A stretch of 64,000 bases of DNA from assembly GCA_033032175.1 (NCBI GenBank), contig CM065323.1, positions 10,106,001 to 10,170,000 on the forward strand, in the 5' to 3' direction. Under the pieces are notes generated by a model, which was not told where the DNA came from, searched no databases, and saw only the letters and a program-made list of their open reading frames with translations. Of the stretch, positions 13,300-25,590 are shown piece after piece. The position numbers were made by a program, and so were the translations under genes. The stretch's first letter is position 1; every line of letters starts with the position of its first letter. Source of the stretch: Saturnia japonica. Taxonomy: Eukaryota > Arthropoda > Insecta > Lepidoptera > Saturniidae.

Positions 13300-13510
13300 C
13301 ACAGATATTTAGCGGAATCGAGGGACAGAGAGTAAAGTCCCTCATCCGCTATAGAAAAGGGAGGATCCTCCGACCAGACGGGTGTTATATTTGGCGGGCA
13401 GCTACCCAACGGTTGTTGTCGGGTTCTTGTATATATATTCAATTGTTGAGTCAATTTCTATATCGCGATGTAGGATGTCAGTTTTGGCGAGAGATGTCGC
13501 TACAGATAAA
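13300..13510 (+). repeat. Dispersed repeat F, copy 1
   Basis: Matches the minus strand of 53890-54178: tttagcgga, agtaaag..cctcatccgc, tatagaaaagggaggatcct, gcgggcagct, gttgtcgggttcttgtat, gcgagagatgtcgctacag. It is moderately GC-rich and directly follows the RTE relic. No coding frame is recognised. Confidence 0.6.
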
Positions 13511-13612
13511 TTGACAATCATCAATGTCAAACTTGAAAATAATGTTTCCACATTAATTTTTTTAGTGTTGTTTTACCGTATATTTTACAGTACAATTATT
13601 TGAATCGTAAGG

Positions 13613-13968
13613 TTATACCTAAGTATCGGTAAGTTAATTTTCTTAAAAAAAACACTGAGCCCTTCAAATGTGAAGACCAATTATGGGAGACTTTGCATCT
13701 GGGCCAACCAAAGTGTTCTTTTTTTCGTTTTTTTCTTTTGCAGTTGTGCGCCATTACTTTTTATAGTTTGCTGAATTAAATAATGATAATAATACACACA
13801 AAACATTTTAATTTTTTTAAAGAAATCCTTGAATTCGATAAATAAAGACTATAAAAATATCGCTTTGGTTGGCTCACGAGAGATGCAAATTTGTCTCCCA
13901 TAATCGGTATTCACAATTGAAGGGTTCAATGTTTTTTGAAAAAAAAAACTTACCAATAGGTATTATCT
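13613..13968. mobile_element. Foldback MITE-like element
   Basis: The left arm (about 13613-13720) and right arm (about 13860-13968) are imperfect inverted repeats of about 90-100 bases. Matching pieces include ggtaagtt, gagcccttcaa, attatgggaga, tttgcatct and ccaaccaaag. A spacer of about 140 AT-rich bases separates them. No coding capacity. A duplicated target site was not resolved. Confidence 0.75.
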
Positions 13969-15414
13969 CATACGGTTTTACAATTAGTACCGTCTGGTGA
14001 CATCACTATTTTAAAAACACAATAAACTAGTAAAACATATAATGCCATTTTACTCCATGGCAGTTCGTGGGTATAGAGAAGGCACGGTTTCACTCGCGTT
14101 TAATTTCTTAAGTTCGGCAGCTAATTCGCCCTTCACTATTATTCGTTTTATTTATATTATAATGGCTCAGCTCCTAAGGGTTGTTGTAATATTTATTTAT
14201 ACTACAAATATGGCAAGCAAGCGTACGGTCTGCGTGATGGTAAGCGGCTACCGTAGCCTATGGACGCTTGTAATACCGTATGGACAACTACCGTGTTGCC
14301 AACGTTGAACCCCTCAACCCCAAGAAGAGCTGGAAACGCTACTCACCGCAGGAACACAACACAAAATTATTTGGCTGAGGATCTTCTGTAGGGTGGAGGT
14401 ATTCCACTAATAGGGTAAATAACCATCCTCTATATATATGGCTATAAAATACAAATTAAATTTTTCAAATTTGACTAGTAGCTAATTCCAGAGATTAAGG
14501 CGTTGAATCAAACAAAAAGGAATCTCTTCAGCTTTATAATATTGGTATAAATAAATTTATATTTTTAATCAAATACTCGCTTAGCTTGCGAATTAAAAGA
14601 ACACAGGTGATGCCGTAGTTGATGCAAAACTGATATTGCTATTTATAATCAACTTCGGGAACATGTCAATTTTTGAACTGATATTTTTCTACATTTATAT
14701 ACATGGTAAAAAACCTAAAGAAAGTATCTATTTACTGTACATTATGTGAATTTACTGTATGATTATTCCGTTTTTCTTTAGGTTACGGAATTTTAACAAG
14801 TTTATGTTATTTTCTATCAGTGTTTCCAAATTTAATCGTAATATTATTCTATAAATAAAAATTACCCACGAAATAATAATTGTAAGCAGTAGCAGAATGT
14901 TTTCAGGATAAAGGACGGATCTATATAGAAAATGTTCAACGCCTATAATGAGATTGTCTGAAACCGTGAAATATCTTGACGATGAAAGCAGACGTATGAA
15001 ATAATTCTAGACAAACTGAGAAATTAGGTTTTATTAATAGTGCAGTTTATTGGATTTTAAGTTAAAACTGGTTTTTAGTCTTATCGGTGTATAGATATCC
15101 TTAATTTGATTGCTGTTTAAATTAAGATTTATTGCCAATATTTACATAATTTATTATGCACGTAGCGATGCTCAGGGATTCGCACGTGTTTATTAACCAA
15201 TAATTATAGTCGTCTCGTAGTTTTATTTACACTAATATTATTTACAATTCTTTTAGTCTAGCAATTGCCTAATGACGTAAACAACTGAGTACAAAAAAAA
15301 TAATGAGGCAGTTCGTTTTAGAGTTAAATCTGAATATAAGAGTGAACAGACAGATAAAAAAAAATATTATGTCAAATTCGTGTAATAGATGGTCAGGACC
15401 GGGCCGGATACATT
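13969..15414. other. AT-rich stretch with repeat D and a Helitron-like fragment
   Basis: Repeat D lies at 14212-14370 (taagcggctaccgtagccta, tggacgcttgtaat), also found at 21119 and reversed at 37771. A minus-strand Lep1-type fragment lies at 14467-14552. The rest is AT-rich with no supported gene. Confidence 0.5.
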
Positions 15415-15545
15415 TTACATACCATCATACCATCACGCCTGTATTCCCCGAAGCGTTAGGCAAAGGTGTACTAATGTACACCCACAGTTCGCCGAGTATG
15501 TTTTTAGGTCCCATGTAATAGGGGGCGAGCCTATTGCCATTACAG
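15415..15545 (+). repeat. Dispersed repeat C, copy 1
   Basis: Contains atcacgcctgtattccccga, ggtgtactaatgtacaccca and ttttaggtcccatgtaatag. A second copy is at 48663-48760 in the same orientation. A GAA microsatellite follows at about 15634-15648. Confidence 0.6.
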
Positions 15546-15675
15546 GTCATAGTTTATGTCTTTGTTTATGTTTATATTTAAGTGACATTGGCGGAATTGT
15601 ATTTACACACACGTTGCTATTATATAGAAAAAAAGAAGAAGAAGAAGCCTATCAGGAATCTTGGGGAAAAAAATA

Positions 15676-18600
15676 AATCATCATCATCATCATCATTTCA
15701 GCCGCAGGACGTCCACTGCTGAACATAGGCCTCCCCCATAGATCTCCAGAGCGACCGATCTTGTGCGGCCTGCACCCAACGGCTCCCAGCGACCTTTATT
15801 ATGTCGTCTTTCCATCTAGTGGGGGGCCGTCATACGCTGCGCTTTCCGGTGCGTGGTCTCCAGTCGTGAACCTTTCTGCCCCAACGGCCGTCAGTTCTCC
15901 GAACTATGTGCCCCGCCCACTGCCACTTCAACTTGCTAATCCTTTTTTGGCTATGTCGGTTACCTTCATTTGTCTACGGATCTCCTCATTTCTGATTCGA
16001 TCTCGTAGAGAAACACCAAGCATAGCCCTCTCCATAGCTTGCTGAGCGACCTTGAGCTTTCTTATGAGGCCCACAGTGAGCGACCACGTCTGTGCCGTAT
16101 GTCATCACTGGCAACACACACTGGTCAAAGATTTTCGTCTTGAGGCACTGAGGTATTTTGGACGAGAAGACGTCGCGCAGTTTCCCGAACGCTGCCCAGC
16201 CGAGTTGGATTCGTCGACTGACCTCTTTTTCAAAGTTGCACCTACCTAACTGGACTGTTTGTCCCAGGTAGACATATTCTTCAACAACTTCTAGACAAGA
16301 GTTCCCAACTGATACTGGGGTGGGCACCACATGGATATTCGACATGATTTTCGTCTTGTCCATGTTCACTTTAAGGCCCACCTGTTGAGAAACTTTGTCG
16401 AGGCCATCGAGCATTGTGCCAAGATCTTCCAGCGATTCTGCCATGACTACGATGTCGTCAGCAAATCGAAGGTAAGTGATGTACTCGCCATTGACATTGA
16501 TGCCGAGTCCTTGCCATTCCAGGAGCTTGAAGGCGTCCTCTAGAGCGGCAGTAAACAGTTTCGGAGATATTACGTCTCCCTGTCTTACGCCTCTTCTCAA
16601 ATGAATTGCCTTCGTGCACTGCTCCTTCACTCGGACCGACATGGTGGCGTTGTTGTACAAGCACTTCAACACTTCGATATATCGATAGTCAATACGGCAC
16701 CGCTGGAGAGACTGCAACACTGCCCAGGTTTCGACCAAATCAAAGGCTTTTTCGTAGTCCACGAACGCTAAGCATAAAGGCAGATTATACTCCTCAGTCT
16801 TCTGTATAATCTGCCGCAGCGTATAGATGTGGTCTACGGTGCTAAAGCCTTTTCGGAAACCGGCTTGTTCGGGAGGCTGGAAGTCATCAAACTTATGCTC
16901 GAGACGATTCGTGATGACCCTCGAAAACAGCTTATAAACATGGCTCAGCAACGAGATGGGCCGATAGTTCTTCAATAAGGTTTTATCACTTTTCTTGAAG
17001 AACAGGACCACCACGCTGCCACCCCACGTTTCCGGCGTTTTACCCTCGAGTATAACGGAATTAAAGAGCTTCTGCAGGACCTTAAGTACCGGTGTTCCGG
17101 CCGCTTTAAGAAGCTCTGATGTAATTCCGTCATCACCCGGCGCTTTGTTGTTCTTAAGCTGCTTAAGCGCCATCCTAATCTAGTATAGGGTGATGTCGGG
17201 GATATCTTCGGTATAGTGTCGGGTCAGCCCGGCTCTCGGATCTTTAGCCGGGCTGGTAACAGGCTTAGTTGACGAGGTATATAACTGCCCATAGAACCTT
17301 TCGATGTCCCTTAATACCTCTGGCTTGGTGGACGCTACGCTGCCATCATCCATTTTCAGCTTCGTCAACTGGCTCTGCCCAATAGATGCATTCCTTGCGA
17401 ACACTTTGGAGCCTTTATTCCGCTCTATCGTCTCTTTAATACTTTTGGTATTGTAAGACCGGATATCGTGTCGCAAGGATTTATGAATAGATTTATTGAG
17501 CTGCCTATAGGACTTAGCGTCATCGGAAGACTGCAGCGCCATACCACGCCGATCCGCCATGAGTTTTCGGGTTTGATCTGATAACTTTTGAGTCCTATTG
17601 CTACGGTGAGTTTTAAAGAACTTGGACCCAACCGCATGGACAGTTTCTACCAGCCTATTACTAATATCATCTACGGAGACGCAACTATCTAGGCAATCGA
17701 ATTGGTTTTTCAATTCGTGTTGAAAGATCTCGGGGTTTTGGAGTTGAGCATTAGAGGGTCGGAGCGTAGACTTCATCAGGCGAGACCTTTCTGTTGATGT
17801 CTTTCGGTTGATATTCAATGTGCCTCTAACCATTCGGTGATCACTGCCGGTTTTCACTCTGTGGATCACAGTGACATCATTGAATATTTGTCTCTTCGTG
17901 GTCATGATGAAGTCTATCTCATTTTTCGTGGAACCATCGGGGCTCATCCAGGTCCATTTCCTATGAGGTGGCTTCTGGAAGAAAGAGTTAATCATAAAGA
18001 GTCCCTCTTTCTCCATAAAATCGGCCAACCTCTGGCCCCTAGTGTTCCCTTGCTCATAACCAAATTGCCCCACTGCCAACTCTTCACCATCTCTTTTGCC
18101 CGGCTTTACGTTAAACTCTCCCATTACAACAGTGAAGTGGGTCTTCGAGGTATATATGGCCGTACTAATGTCCTCATACAAAACCTCCACTTCATCATCA
18201 GGGTGTGCCGAGGTCGGTGCGTAAACTTGTATGACCTTCAACGAATATCTTTTGGATATTCTGAGTATCAGGTACGCTACCCTACTCGACACACTGAGTT
18301 GTTAATGAGAGACTTCCGGACGATAAACCCGACACCACCTAGGGACTGTTGGTCGCCCTCTCTGTAATAGAACAAGTTACCGGATTTCATGATTATCGTG
18401 TCCTCACCCTCTCTTCGGACTTCTGATAATCCTATAAGATCCCAGTGTAACTTGTCTATTTCCTCTTCCAGCTCGACAATCTTCTCGTCAGTCCTCAGAG
18501 TGCGATTATTATATGTTGCCAGGGCCAGTTGTCGTTGGGGTCGGTAGCTGGAACTCTTCCGGGGATTCTTAGCACCCCCTGCCCCGCCGTTACCATAGCC

Positions 18601-18850
18601 GCTACCGAAACTAGGAATAGCGGGGACGCCGGGGATTGGGGGCCTGGTCGTTCTTGTCGTTTTCATAGGGAGGATTTGCCCATACTCGCCACGCTGGGCA
18701 TGCGGATTGGCGAGCGCAGATATTGCTTTTTGTTATTTAAGTGGGGGATGCTGCTGCCCATCCCCTAGCTTTTTTCCCCTTAGTCGCCTCTAACGACATC
18801 CACGGGTAGAGATGGAGGGGTCAATTCTAAGCCGGAACCACCACGGCAAT
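15676..18850 (-). pseudogene. RTE-type non-LTR retrotransposon, near full length, inactivated
   Basis: A single polyprotein with an AP-type endonuclease followed by reverse transcriptase. The frame starts near 18666; its N-terminal part shows ALATYNNRTL and GLSEVRR. A frameshift near 18289 moves into the frame with QVYAPTS, VVMGEFNVK (the D of the usual GDFN is E), KNEIDFIM and GSDHRMV. An in-frame TAG at 17182-17180 separates this from RT, with LKNNKAPGDDG, YRPISLL, FVDYEKAFD, RRGVRQGDVISP and the intact catalytic LRFADDIVVM. Further frameshifts at about 16080 and 15950 break the C-terminal RTDGRWGRK and DRSLWRSMGEAYVQQW part. The element ends in a GAT/ATC microsatellite (15678-15697), as in RTE elements. 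About 180 bases of 5' leader precede the frame. About 3.2 kb. Confidence 0.88.
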
Positions 18851-19789
18851 ACATTTGTATTTAAATACGAAAAAAATAAATGGAATTACAGATTTATACC
18901 CTATATAGATAACTAAGGGATTATTAAAAAAAGCTCACTCAGACATCGAGTTGATCGTGATTTGATACATTGTTTTTATTACTTCAGTGACACATAGCTT
19001 CTTATGACCCTATTCACACGTTCAAGAATCGTGAATAATCGCAAATACCTCCAATTGTAACGTACAGCCATGCTACTAATAACGTATAATGTATGTGTGA
19101 ACGAGTCTTAATGGAACTTGAGACATTTTGTGTATAAGTTCGCAGGTTATGTTTGAAACTAGGAAGTAATTGATCACATATTTAATAAATCTATATTTAA
19201 AGTAGTCATTAAATCTGTATTGACAGTAGTTATTTGTATAAAACTTTAATCTGCCGAGCAAATTAGATAATCTCCACGTAGCGTGGCCCTTCTTTTTCTT
19301 CATTACGTAAATAAATGCGTATGTATCTACGAGATATTACGTTAAAGAGAACAGTGGTCTAGCTCTTTGTATTTATCATTATTTATAGATAGGTTTTAAA
19401 TAGCGCATATTTTATGACCGTGTTATCTTCTCAATCTCGTATCTAAGAATATACAAAACATCAATATTAATATATATTATTTTCTGAATTGTAGCTTTAA
19501 ATTTTAGTTAGTGTAACTTATTATATTGATTTTGTTGCAGGTCATAAATTTTCGAACGCATTTGAATGCATTATATATAGTCCAATTTCTCCGAGGCCAA
19601 ACAGACGTGATCGCGACCGGCTGCGTCGTGACGTTCTCAAGCGCATCGTGATTATGTTTGCCATAATATAGTATTCAAATTGAATACATTTCCTTCTTTT
19701 CCACAAATTTTTCTCCTTCATCTTACGAATGGTATCAGTTTTTCGCGTAGGTCGACATCTTTTAAAACTTAACCGATGGCATGGTCGGT
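18851..19789. other. AT-rich stretch, no gene seen
   Basis: No coding, RNA or repeat feature that I recognise. The short open frames lack codon structure or domains. Confidence 0.4.
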
Positions 19790-19799
19790 CCATAGTCAC

Positions 19800-20580
19800 A
19801 TGTTTTCTCAAGAATTATGATCTTTTGTCTAAAATGGGTGAAAGTGTTCTACTTTTTTTTAAATCGCATAACGGCAAAGTTGCGGCCCTGTAGCTTATGA
19901 AGCACAGTGCAATTCCACAACATCGGCAACTACCGAAGGATCTAAAATCCATCTCCAGCGATGCCGGCCTGTTCAAAATATGACTCTTTACTTTATGGTT
20001 CAAGGACTCCATGTTATAGAATCGGGTCCGGTAAAGAAGTCACAGCTTGCCTCCGGGGTCCTTAAAGTTAACAGTATATTCAGTTTAAAAAAAAATTGTA
20101 GAAAGGATACCATTGATAGTCCCGCAACTTCATAGTATGATAAAGATAACGTCGAGAACTTTTTAGTTCGTGCCGACATAGAAGTTACCGTAAAGTTGTG
20201 GCTCCGGAGCGGGAATTAGGTTGAATAGCTCTTTAGAACACTTGCCATGATACAGACGGTTAATTATAGAACACGTCAGCGAAGCAATATCCCTGCGTAG
20301 TTGTAGCGTCTCGATGGACTTAGTAAGGATTGCATCATTTAAAATAAGGACAATTTGTCTCTGCCGAGGAGGTATTTTGCGGATTCGTCTCAAAAGTGCG
20401 AACAGTACCTTTCTACCTATGCCTTGTTAAAACCGTCGCACCCTGTTTAAGATTCCGAGTCTTTGAGATATGGCGGAGATGACGCTCCCTATGTAGTCCC
20501 TTGAGATAAGGTCGCTGCGAATATTCATACCCAGGATATTTAGGCTGTCAGGCATTTCTAGCGAGACGTTTTGGAGAGTG
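19800..20580 (-). pseudogene. Jockey-type reverse transcriptase, C-terminal relic
   Basis: From 20575 downwards the minus strand reads MPDSLNILGMNIRSDLISRDY, AISQRLGILNRVRRF, then after decay LNDAILTKSIETLQLRRDIASL and INRLYHGKCSKELFNLIPAP. This is the post-catalytic end of a Jockey-like RT. A final piece, TRFYNMESLNHKVKSHIL, near 20010-19960, resembles the closing LWNxLP..FKxxV motif. The catalytic part is missing. Between these pieces, at about 20036-20098, sits a plus-strand Jockey 3' tail (ggtccttaaagttaacagta then poly-A), a later truncated insertion. Confidence 0.6.
20036..20098 (+). repeat. Truncated Jockey-type 3' tail nested in an RT relic
   Basis: ggggtccttaaagttaacag, then tatattcagttt and A9. 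This matches the 3' end of the element at 61.75-63.3 kb (gggcccctaaggctaacagt). A flanking duplication gtaaagaag / gtagaaagg is possible but imperfect. Confidence 0.5.
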
Positions 20581-20589
20581 GAGAGAAGA

Positions 20590-21118
20590 AAAACGTGAAT
20601 TTCTTTTTTGAAAAGAAAACGTGCACATTTGAATTTTCCATCAGAAAAAAACCTCCTTTTTGCAAACTAAACGTAATCTACTCTCATTTTCGATTTTCTA
20701 TCTGGCAACCCAAATCGAACCGCTCTCCGTCTCTTGATGGACTTGAAGCTATCAATACCTACATCCCATATTGTTGGTTTACGTATTATGGTAACGTGTG
20801 TTGTAATTTGGTTTTTGTATTTATAATCGTTTTATATAGAGGATCCATGTTACAGTATTTCATATTTATTATTCAGATGAATTAAGTGTTGTTACCTAAC
20901 ACTCAAAAAGGGCACGTACCTTTGACGTTGATAGATTACTTTCAGTGCGATCTCACCCTTGTATTCGGGTTTTATGTTTTCCTTCAATGTAACAAAAGTT
21001 TTATTTAAAAATAAGTATTTATTCCTTGGCTGAGCAATGCGCAATAAGTAATTTTTGGAGTTTTAGGTCAGATTTTGATATGTCATGTGGTAGTTTTTAT
21101 TTTATTATATAACTAAGG
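20590..21118. other. AT-rich stretch, no gene seen
   Basis: One open frame (20571-20885) runs through A- and T-rich codons and shows no domain. I do not accept it as a gene. Confidence 0.4.
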
Positions 21119-21410
21119 TGGCAGACTAGTATACGGCCCGCCTGATGGTAAGCGACTACCGTGGCTTATGGACGCTTGTAATTACATTGGTCCTAGAACG
21201 ATTTAACCACTAAATGGTTCTAGCATTGGTAACACGAGCGTGTCACCGACCTTGATACCGAATTGTGTAATATAGTTTGGTTATTGTGCACAAGTGAAAT
21301 GGATTATAAATAACAGATTTCAGAAACTCATTTTTATCTGTCACAAAAACTCTCTGGACAGTTCTAACACGGTATCCACCATTTTGTTAGAGCGTTGTTT
21401 GAACTTTGAA
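21119..21410 (+). repeat. Dispersed repeats D (21119-21237) and E (21238-21410)
   Basis: The D part has cctgatggtaagcgactacc and ttatggacgcttgtaat. The E part has tatagtttggttattgtgca, aagtgaaatggattataaat, agttctaacacggtatccac and attttgtt. D is also at 14212 and reversed at 37771; E is also at 7765, 45028 and 54178. Confidence 0.55.
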
Positions 21411-21919
21411 GATTAAAAAAATACTGTATCTACATGAAAGTCTAAATTCCATCAACATTTGTTGAGATTGTGAAGAGACGCCTAAAACCAATAAAGAATT
21501 AAATTAAAAAGAGAGATGTCTTGGGACACCCGGCATGAGCAAAGTTTCTTTTACAATATAAGTACCTATTATCTTATTATATTAAGTGAGCAATTCTTGT
21601 ACCTATATATGTAATTGGTTACTCAGAAACGGTTCCAACGATTTCGATAAAACTTTGTATTCAGATAATGTTTTCCATTCCGAGTATACCTAGATAGGTG
21701 TTTTTTTTAGATACCGAACCAGATATTGTGTTATTATATAACAAGCACAATGAACGAACGGTAATAAAATTGTATTTTTTATGAAAACAAATATTTTGGT
21801 TTTTATTTATAACAATGTTCAATTCACTAAAATTGAATGTATTGATTAAGTTTATAATCTGTTTGTATTTTTATCATAATACTTGATAATATAATGTTTA
21901 TTTTCATAACTTTATAAAT

Positions 21920-22117
21920 AACAAGACAATTTTTAACAAAAAATAAAACCAACTTCAATGATTTTCAGGAGTTCTCTGGTGTATCTTCGAAGTCGAAAGC
22001 CTCTTCGTATCTCTTTCCAACGAAAAAAGAATCATTGAAATCAGTTAATAAACAAAGAAGATATGACTTAACATCCCTTAAAAAACTTCCTCCTGTTCTT
22101 CAAGTCGGTTAAAAACC
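21920..22117 (-). repeat. Dispersed repeat B, copy 1
   Basis: Starts aacaagacaatttttaac, then caacttcaatgatttt, gagttctctggtgtatcttc and gaagtcgaaagcc. Other copies are at 25388-25590, 31621-31700, 34945-35152 (plus strand) and 53628-53822. Together they describe one anonymous interspersed family without coding sequence. Confidence 0.6.
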
Positions 22118-22311
22118 TTTTTTAAACCTAATTTTATTATCATAACTCCATTACCTGTAACGTACTAGAGCAAAAGTGTCAGTCGGGTCAGATACCTTTT
22201 CTCGTGTAACTCCCATCCGACAAAAGCGCGTTAAGGAACTTCGTTCGAAAACTATTTTTAGACACCGAAGTTAAGAAAGAAATACAACGATATATTATTT
22301 ATCATTTACAG

Positions 22312-22617
22312 GTTTAGCGTTATGGCGATAATCTCACCTGATCTTAAGTGACGATGTGGTCCAAGATGGTAACACGCTAAGCCCAGTGGAAGACTGGTTC
22401 TCAAGTGCAACTGCCAGAACACAGCTATTGGTGCTTGGCGACAGATTTTCAATTTGAGGGTAGTATCTTTCGAGGCGGTCATTAGAAAAAGCCCTACCAC
22501 AATGCTATGGTTTCATCACGATGTTTTCTTCACCGAAAGCTGAGACTCATTGTAGGGATTCGAACTCATACCGATCAATGCAATGTCTGTACACGCAAGC
22601 ACTGAAGCATCATTGCT
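22312..22617 (-). repeat. tRNA-derived SINE, copy 1
   Basis: Reading on the minus strand, a tRNA-like head with a B-box (gagttcgaatccc at 22556-22570) is followed by tcagctttcggtgaa, a body with ctcaaattgaaaatctgtcg, and an end ggtgagattatcg. The same arrangement occurs at 40366-40625, and the back half at 39479-39592. RNA polymerase III would drive such elements from the internal A and B boxes. It is mobilised by a LINE partner; which one is not clear. Confidence 0.7.
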
Positions 22618-23124
22618 TTCAAAATCTTAATTGTTTACAAAATCTTTCATACAATTTAATCCATTTTAATCATCCACTATTTGTTCTAACAAATTAAACT
22701 TATCTTATAAGGTCAAACTAAATATGTGATAAATAAATTTTAGATTTAAGGGATGTCTAATATCTGACACTACTAGAGTCAGCTTTATCGGCATACCTCT
22801 TTTTGCTATTTATTGCTATTTTAATTAAAATGAAAATTTCAAAAGCAGTTGGTGCTAGGTTTTCCAGTGCGAGTTACGGATAATCAAATACGACGTAACC
22901 AAGCCAACTAGGATAACGAGTAAAATTCTTTTCAATACAAAAAGTAGACTACACAAAAACGGATTTCCGAAAGTTCACTTAGTGATAACTGTTAAAAATT
23001 AAGTTAGGTGAGCATATATATTAACTTGATATATTATATTTTCACTACGACACGAGCAATTTTTTTTTAGCGAAAACACGACTTTTGCCGACACGAAGAT
23101 GATTTATCTTGAAATTGCAATGAA
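22618..23124. other. AT-rich stretch, no gene seen
   Basis: Nothing recognised. Confidence 0.4.
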
Positions 23125-23727
23125 ATTCCTTAAAAAAAAACCGGCCCAGTGCGAGTTGGAGTCGCGCATCGAGTGTTCCGTAATTATATAGCCACATTCA
23201 CCAAAATAATTAGGTAACATTACTGAAGAAAGCACCGAACAATTGTAACGAAAAGATAAACTATATTGAGGGACAAACTTAATTTTGCCGTACCGTACCG
23301 TAACTTAATTGTGCGATATATGCCGCGGTCATTTACCAACTGGAAACAAGTTTGTAATCCCAAAATATTAGTTTTTTTGTGATGTAATTACAAATTTTCG
23401 GTTTTCGTATTTTTTATTTACTTGTGCTATAAGAGATTGATTCTTGCCAAATTTCATGTTTCCAGGTCAACTGGAAGTACCCTATAAGTTTTAATCCCCT
23501 TTACGAGTGTTAAAATTTGCGGCATAAACGGCCGTATCTTTTGATTGCGTTGACTTAGAAATTTGATTTTTTTACAGCTCTAAGGATTGCAGACCTGAGT
23601 ATTTGATATTAATCTCAACTATTTTACGTACTCTCGAGAAAAAAGCTCTTCACAGACAGACAGACGGACAATGAAGTGATCCTATAAGGGTATTTTTTTC
23701 CTTTAAAGGTACGGAACCCTAAAAAAA
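23125..23727 (+). repeat. Interspersed repeat J (accggcccagtgcgagt...gtacggaaccct)
   Basis: It opens with aaccggcccagtgcgagttg and gtcgcgcatcgagtgttccg. It ends with cagacagacagacggaca, gtgatcctataagggta and ggtacggaaccctaaaa. This head-tail pair belongs to a repeat very common in moth and butterfly genomes. No open frame is present. Confidence 0.65.
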
Positions 23728-25387
23728 AGAAATGTCTCCTGGATTTTATACCCTCGTTACATAGCATCCTAACTAAGCGATTGCTCTCTAGAGAAAATCC
23801 TTTGCTCTATGAACGGGCTTCCATTAAAATCTATATCTGATTTTCCTAAAAGGATTGGGTTGAGTCGACGCGTTCAAATAGAATTTCACGGAATATTTAA
23901 GGAACACAAAAATGTTATGTATTTGTGATAAATGATTTTAATATTTCAAAGCAAAATATTGTTATACATATTTATAAGCGGACTGCGGATTGTTCATTTT
24001 CGTCACTTGTACAGTTTGTCGCTTTCGCATAAACATATTCCGTCACTTCACACAACATAATAGATATGCACTCACATGAAAAATTCATATATCCATATCT
24101 TATGTATATATATACACACAAATCTATAGACATGCACGGTTGCGTAAAATTTGTCATTTTGTATATTATAGTAATATAATTACATAATCATTACGCAGCG
24201 GTCAGTAATAGTAATAAATGTGCAACAGTTTTCTGCGGTTTCAATACTAAATGGTGTCATTAAAATACGACAAGGTTATAGAAAAAAATAAATAACATTT
24301 AAATTAATATAGAATAGAGATAAATAAGAAAAATATAAATTATTGCATATGTTATTTCGATTTTATGAGTGTGTGAATGCAAATTTACTATTTGCATCAA
24401 CACATCATATCTTGTATAAAGATTTTGCTATTTCTTCTGTGTCAAAATAGTTTAATCGTTTTAGCCAACTATAAGTTATGTCCTTACATTTATAATGTCA
24501 ATTTATAGTGTCAAAATAGTTTAATCGTTTTAGTCAACTATAAGTTATGTCCTTAATTCTTGTAATAATAATTATAATATTTTATATAAAAAGTGTAATA
24601 TCTTGCCGGTACATGATAAGGAATCTTATTTAATAGCTGAAGCAAATTTTTCTTCTCTGTCTAGATATGCTATCCCAAGGGTATATAACAAACACATTAA
24701 CTTAGACCAACCACTATAAAAAATTTCTTAGAGCCTAGTGCAAGTAATTTTTACGGAGGAAGAATTACTGAGTACATATTACTGAGAATGCATAATAATA
24801 AAATGTTGAAAACAGAAGACTATCAAAGTGTAAATACATTTAAGAGGAGAATAAAGACCATCATACTAGACACAATTTTTTGAAATAAATGTTAACTATA
24901 GTATTGTTATAGAGGATATGTATATATAAGTAAGAGAACTGTGTCGAGTGCATTTGTTTTTCGCTAACAAACTGTTTTTCAGTTTGGCGATTTTAAACAA
25001 TAATATATATTATGTATTTTAGAAAATAAATTAAAAATAACATTTACAAAGGGAACAAGGATTAATATTATTCGCGATATTCACAATGTACGTGGTTACT
25101 AATAATATTGGCGTCATGCGAACTCCGTTCTGCGAATAATAGTCATGTTAAAGAGTCGTTGAACTGAAAGTACAGTGTATTCACGGTGGAGGAGATCAGT
25201 GTTATACTTACGTGGTTTACTAAGCATAATTTTTTTATTAATACTCTTTTTGACTTTATGACAAAGCTGTGAATTCTAATGAATAACTAGAGAAACGAAA
25301 TAGAACCATAGAATACTTTTCTAAAAGAAATATAAATTTTTATAAGCAAGCGTACTTAATACACAATACAATACACAAGAGAATAGA
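23728..25387. other. AT-rich stretch with a short tandem duplication
   Basis: A 46-base unit at 24441-24486 (gtcaaaatagtttaatcg..aagttatgtcctta) is repeated with one mismatch at 24510-24555. No gene is supported. Confidence 0.6.
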
Positions 25388-25590
25388 TAACAAGGCAATT
25401 TTTAACAAAAAAGAAAACTAATTTCAATCATTTTGAAGAGTTCCCTTGTGTATCTTCGAAGTTGAAGATTTAATATCAATGAAATTAAAATGAGACAACC
25501 TTTGAGGTATCCCCTATCCAAAAAAGAAAGAATCATCCAAATCGGTCCATAAACAAAAAAACTATGGCTAAAAATCCATAAAAAAATATA
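25388..25590 (-). repeat. Dispersed repeat B, copy 2
   Basis: aacaaggcaatttttaac, tttcaatcattttgaagag and cttgtgtatcttcgaagttg match copy 1 closely. Confidence 0.6.

Noticed and set aside
17837..18367. Plus-strand open frame of 176 codons
   Set aside because: Shadow of the RTE endonuclease on the opposite strand, which carries the recognisable motifs.
20571..20885. Plus-strand open frame of 104 codons
   Set aside because: A- and T-rich codons and no domain; its start overlaps the antisense of a Jockey RT relic.
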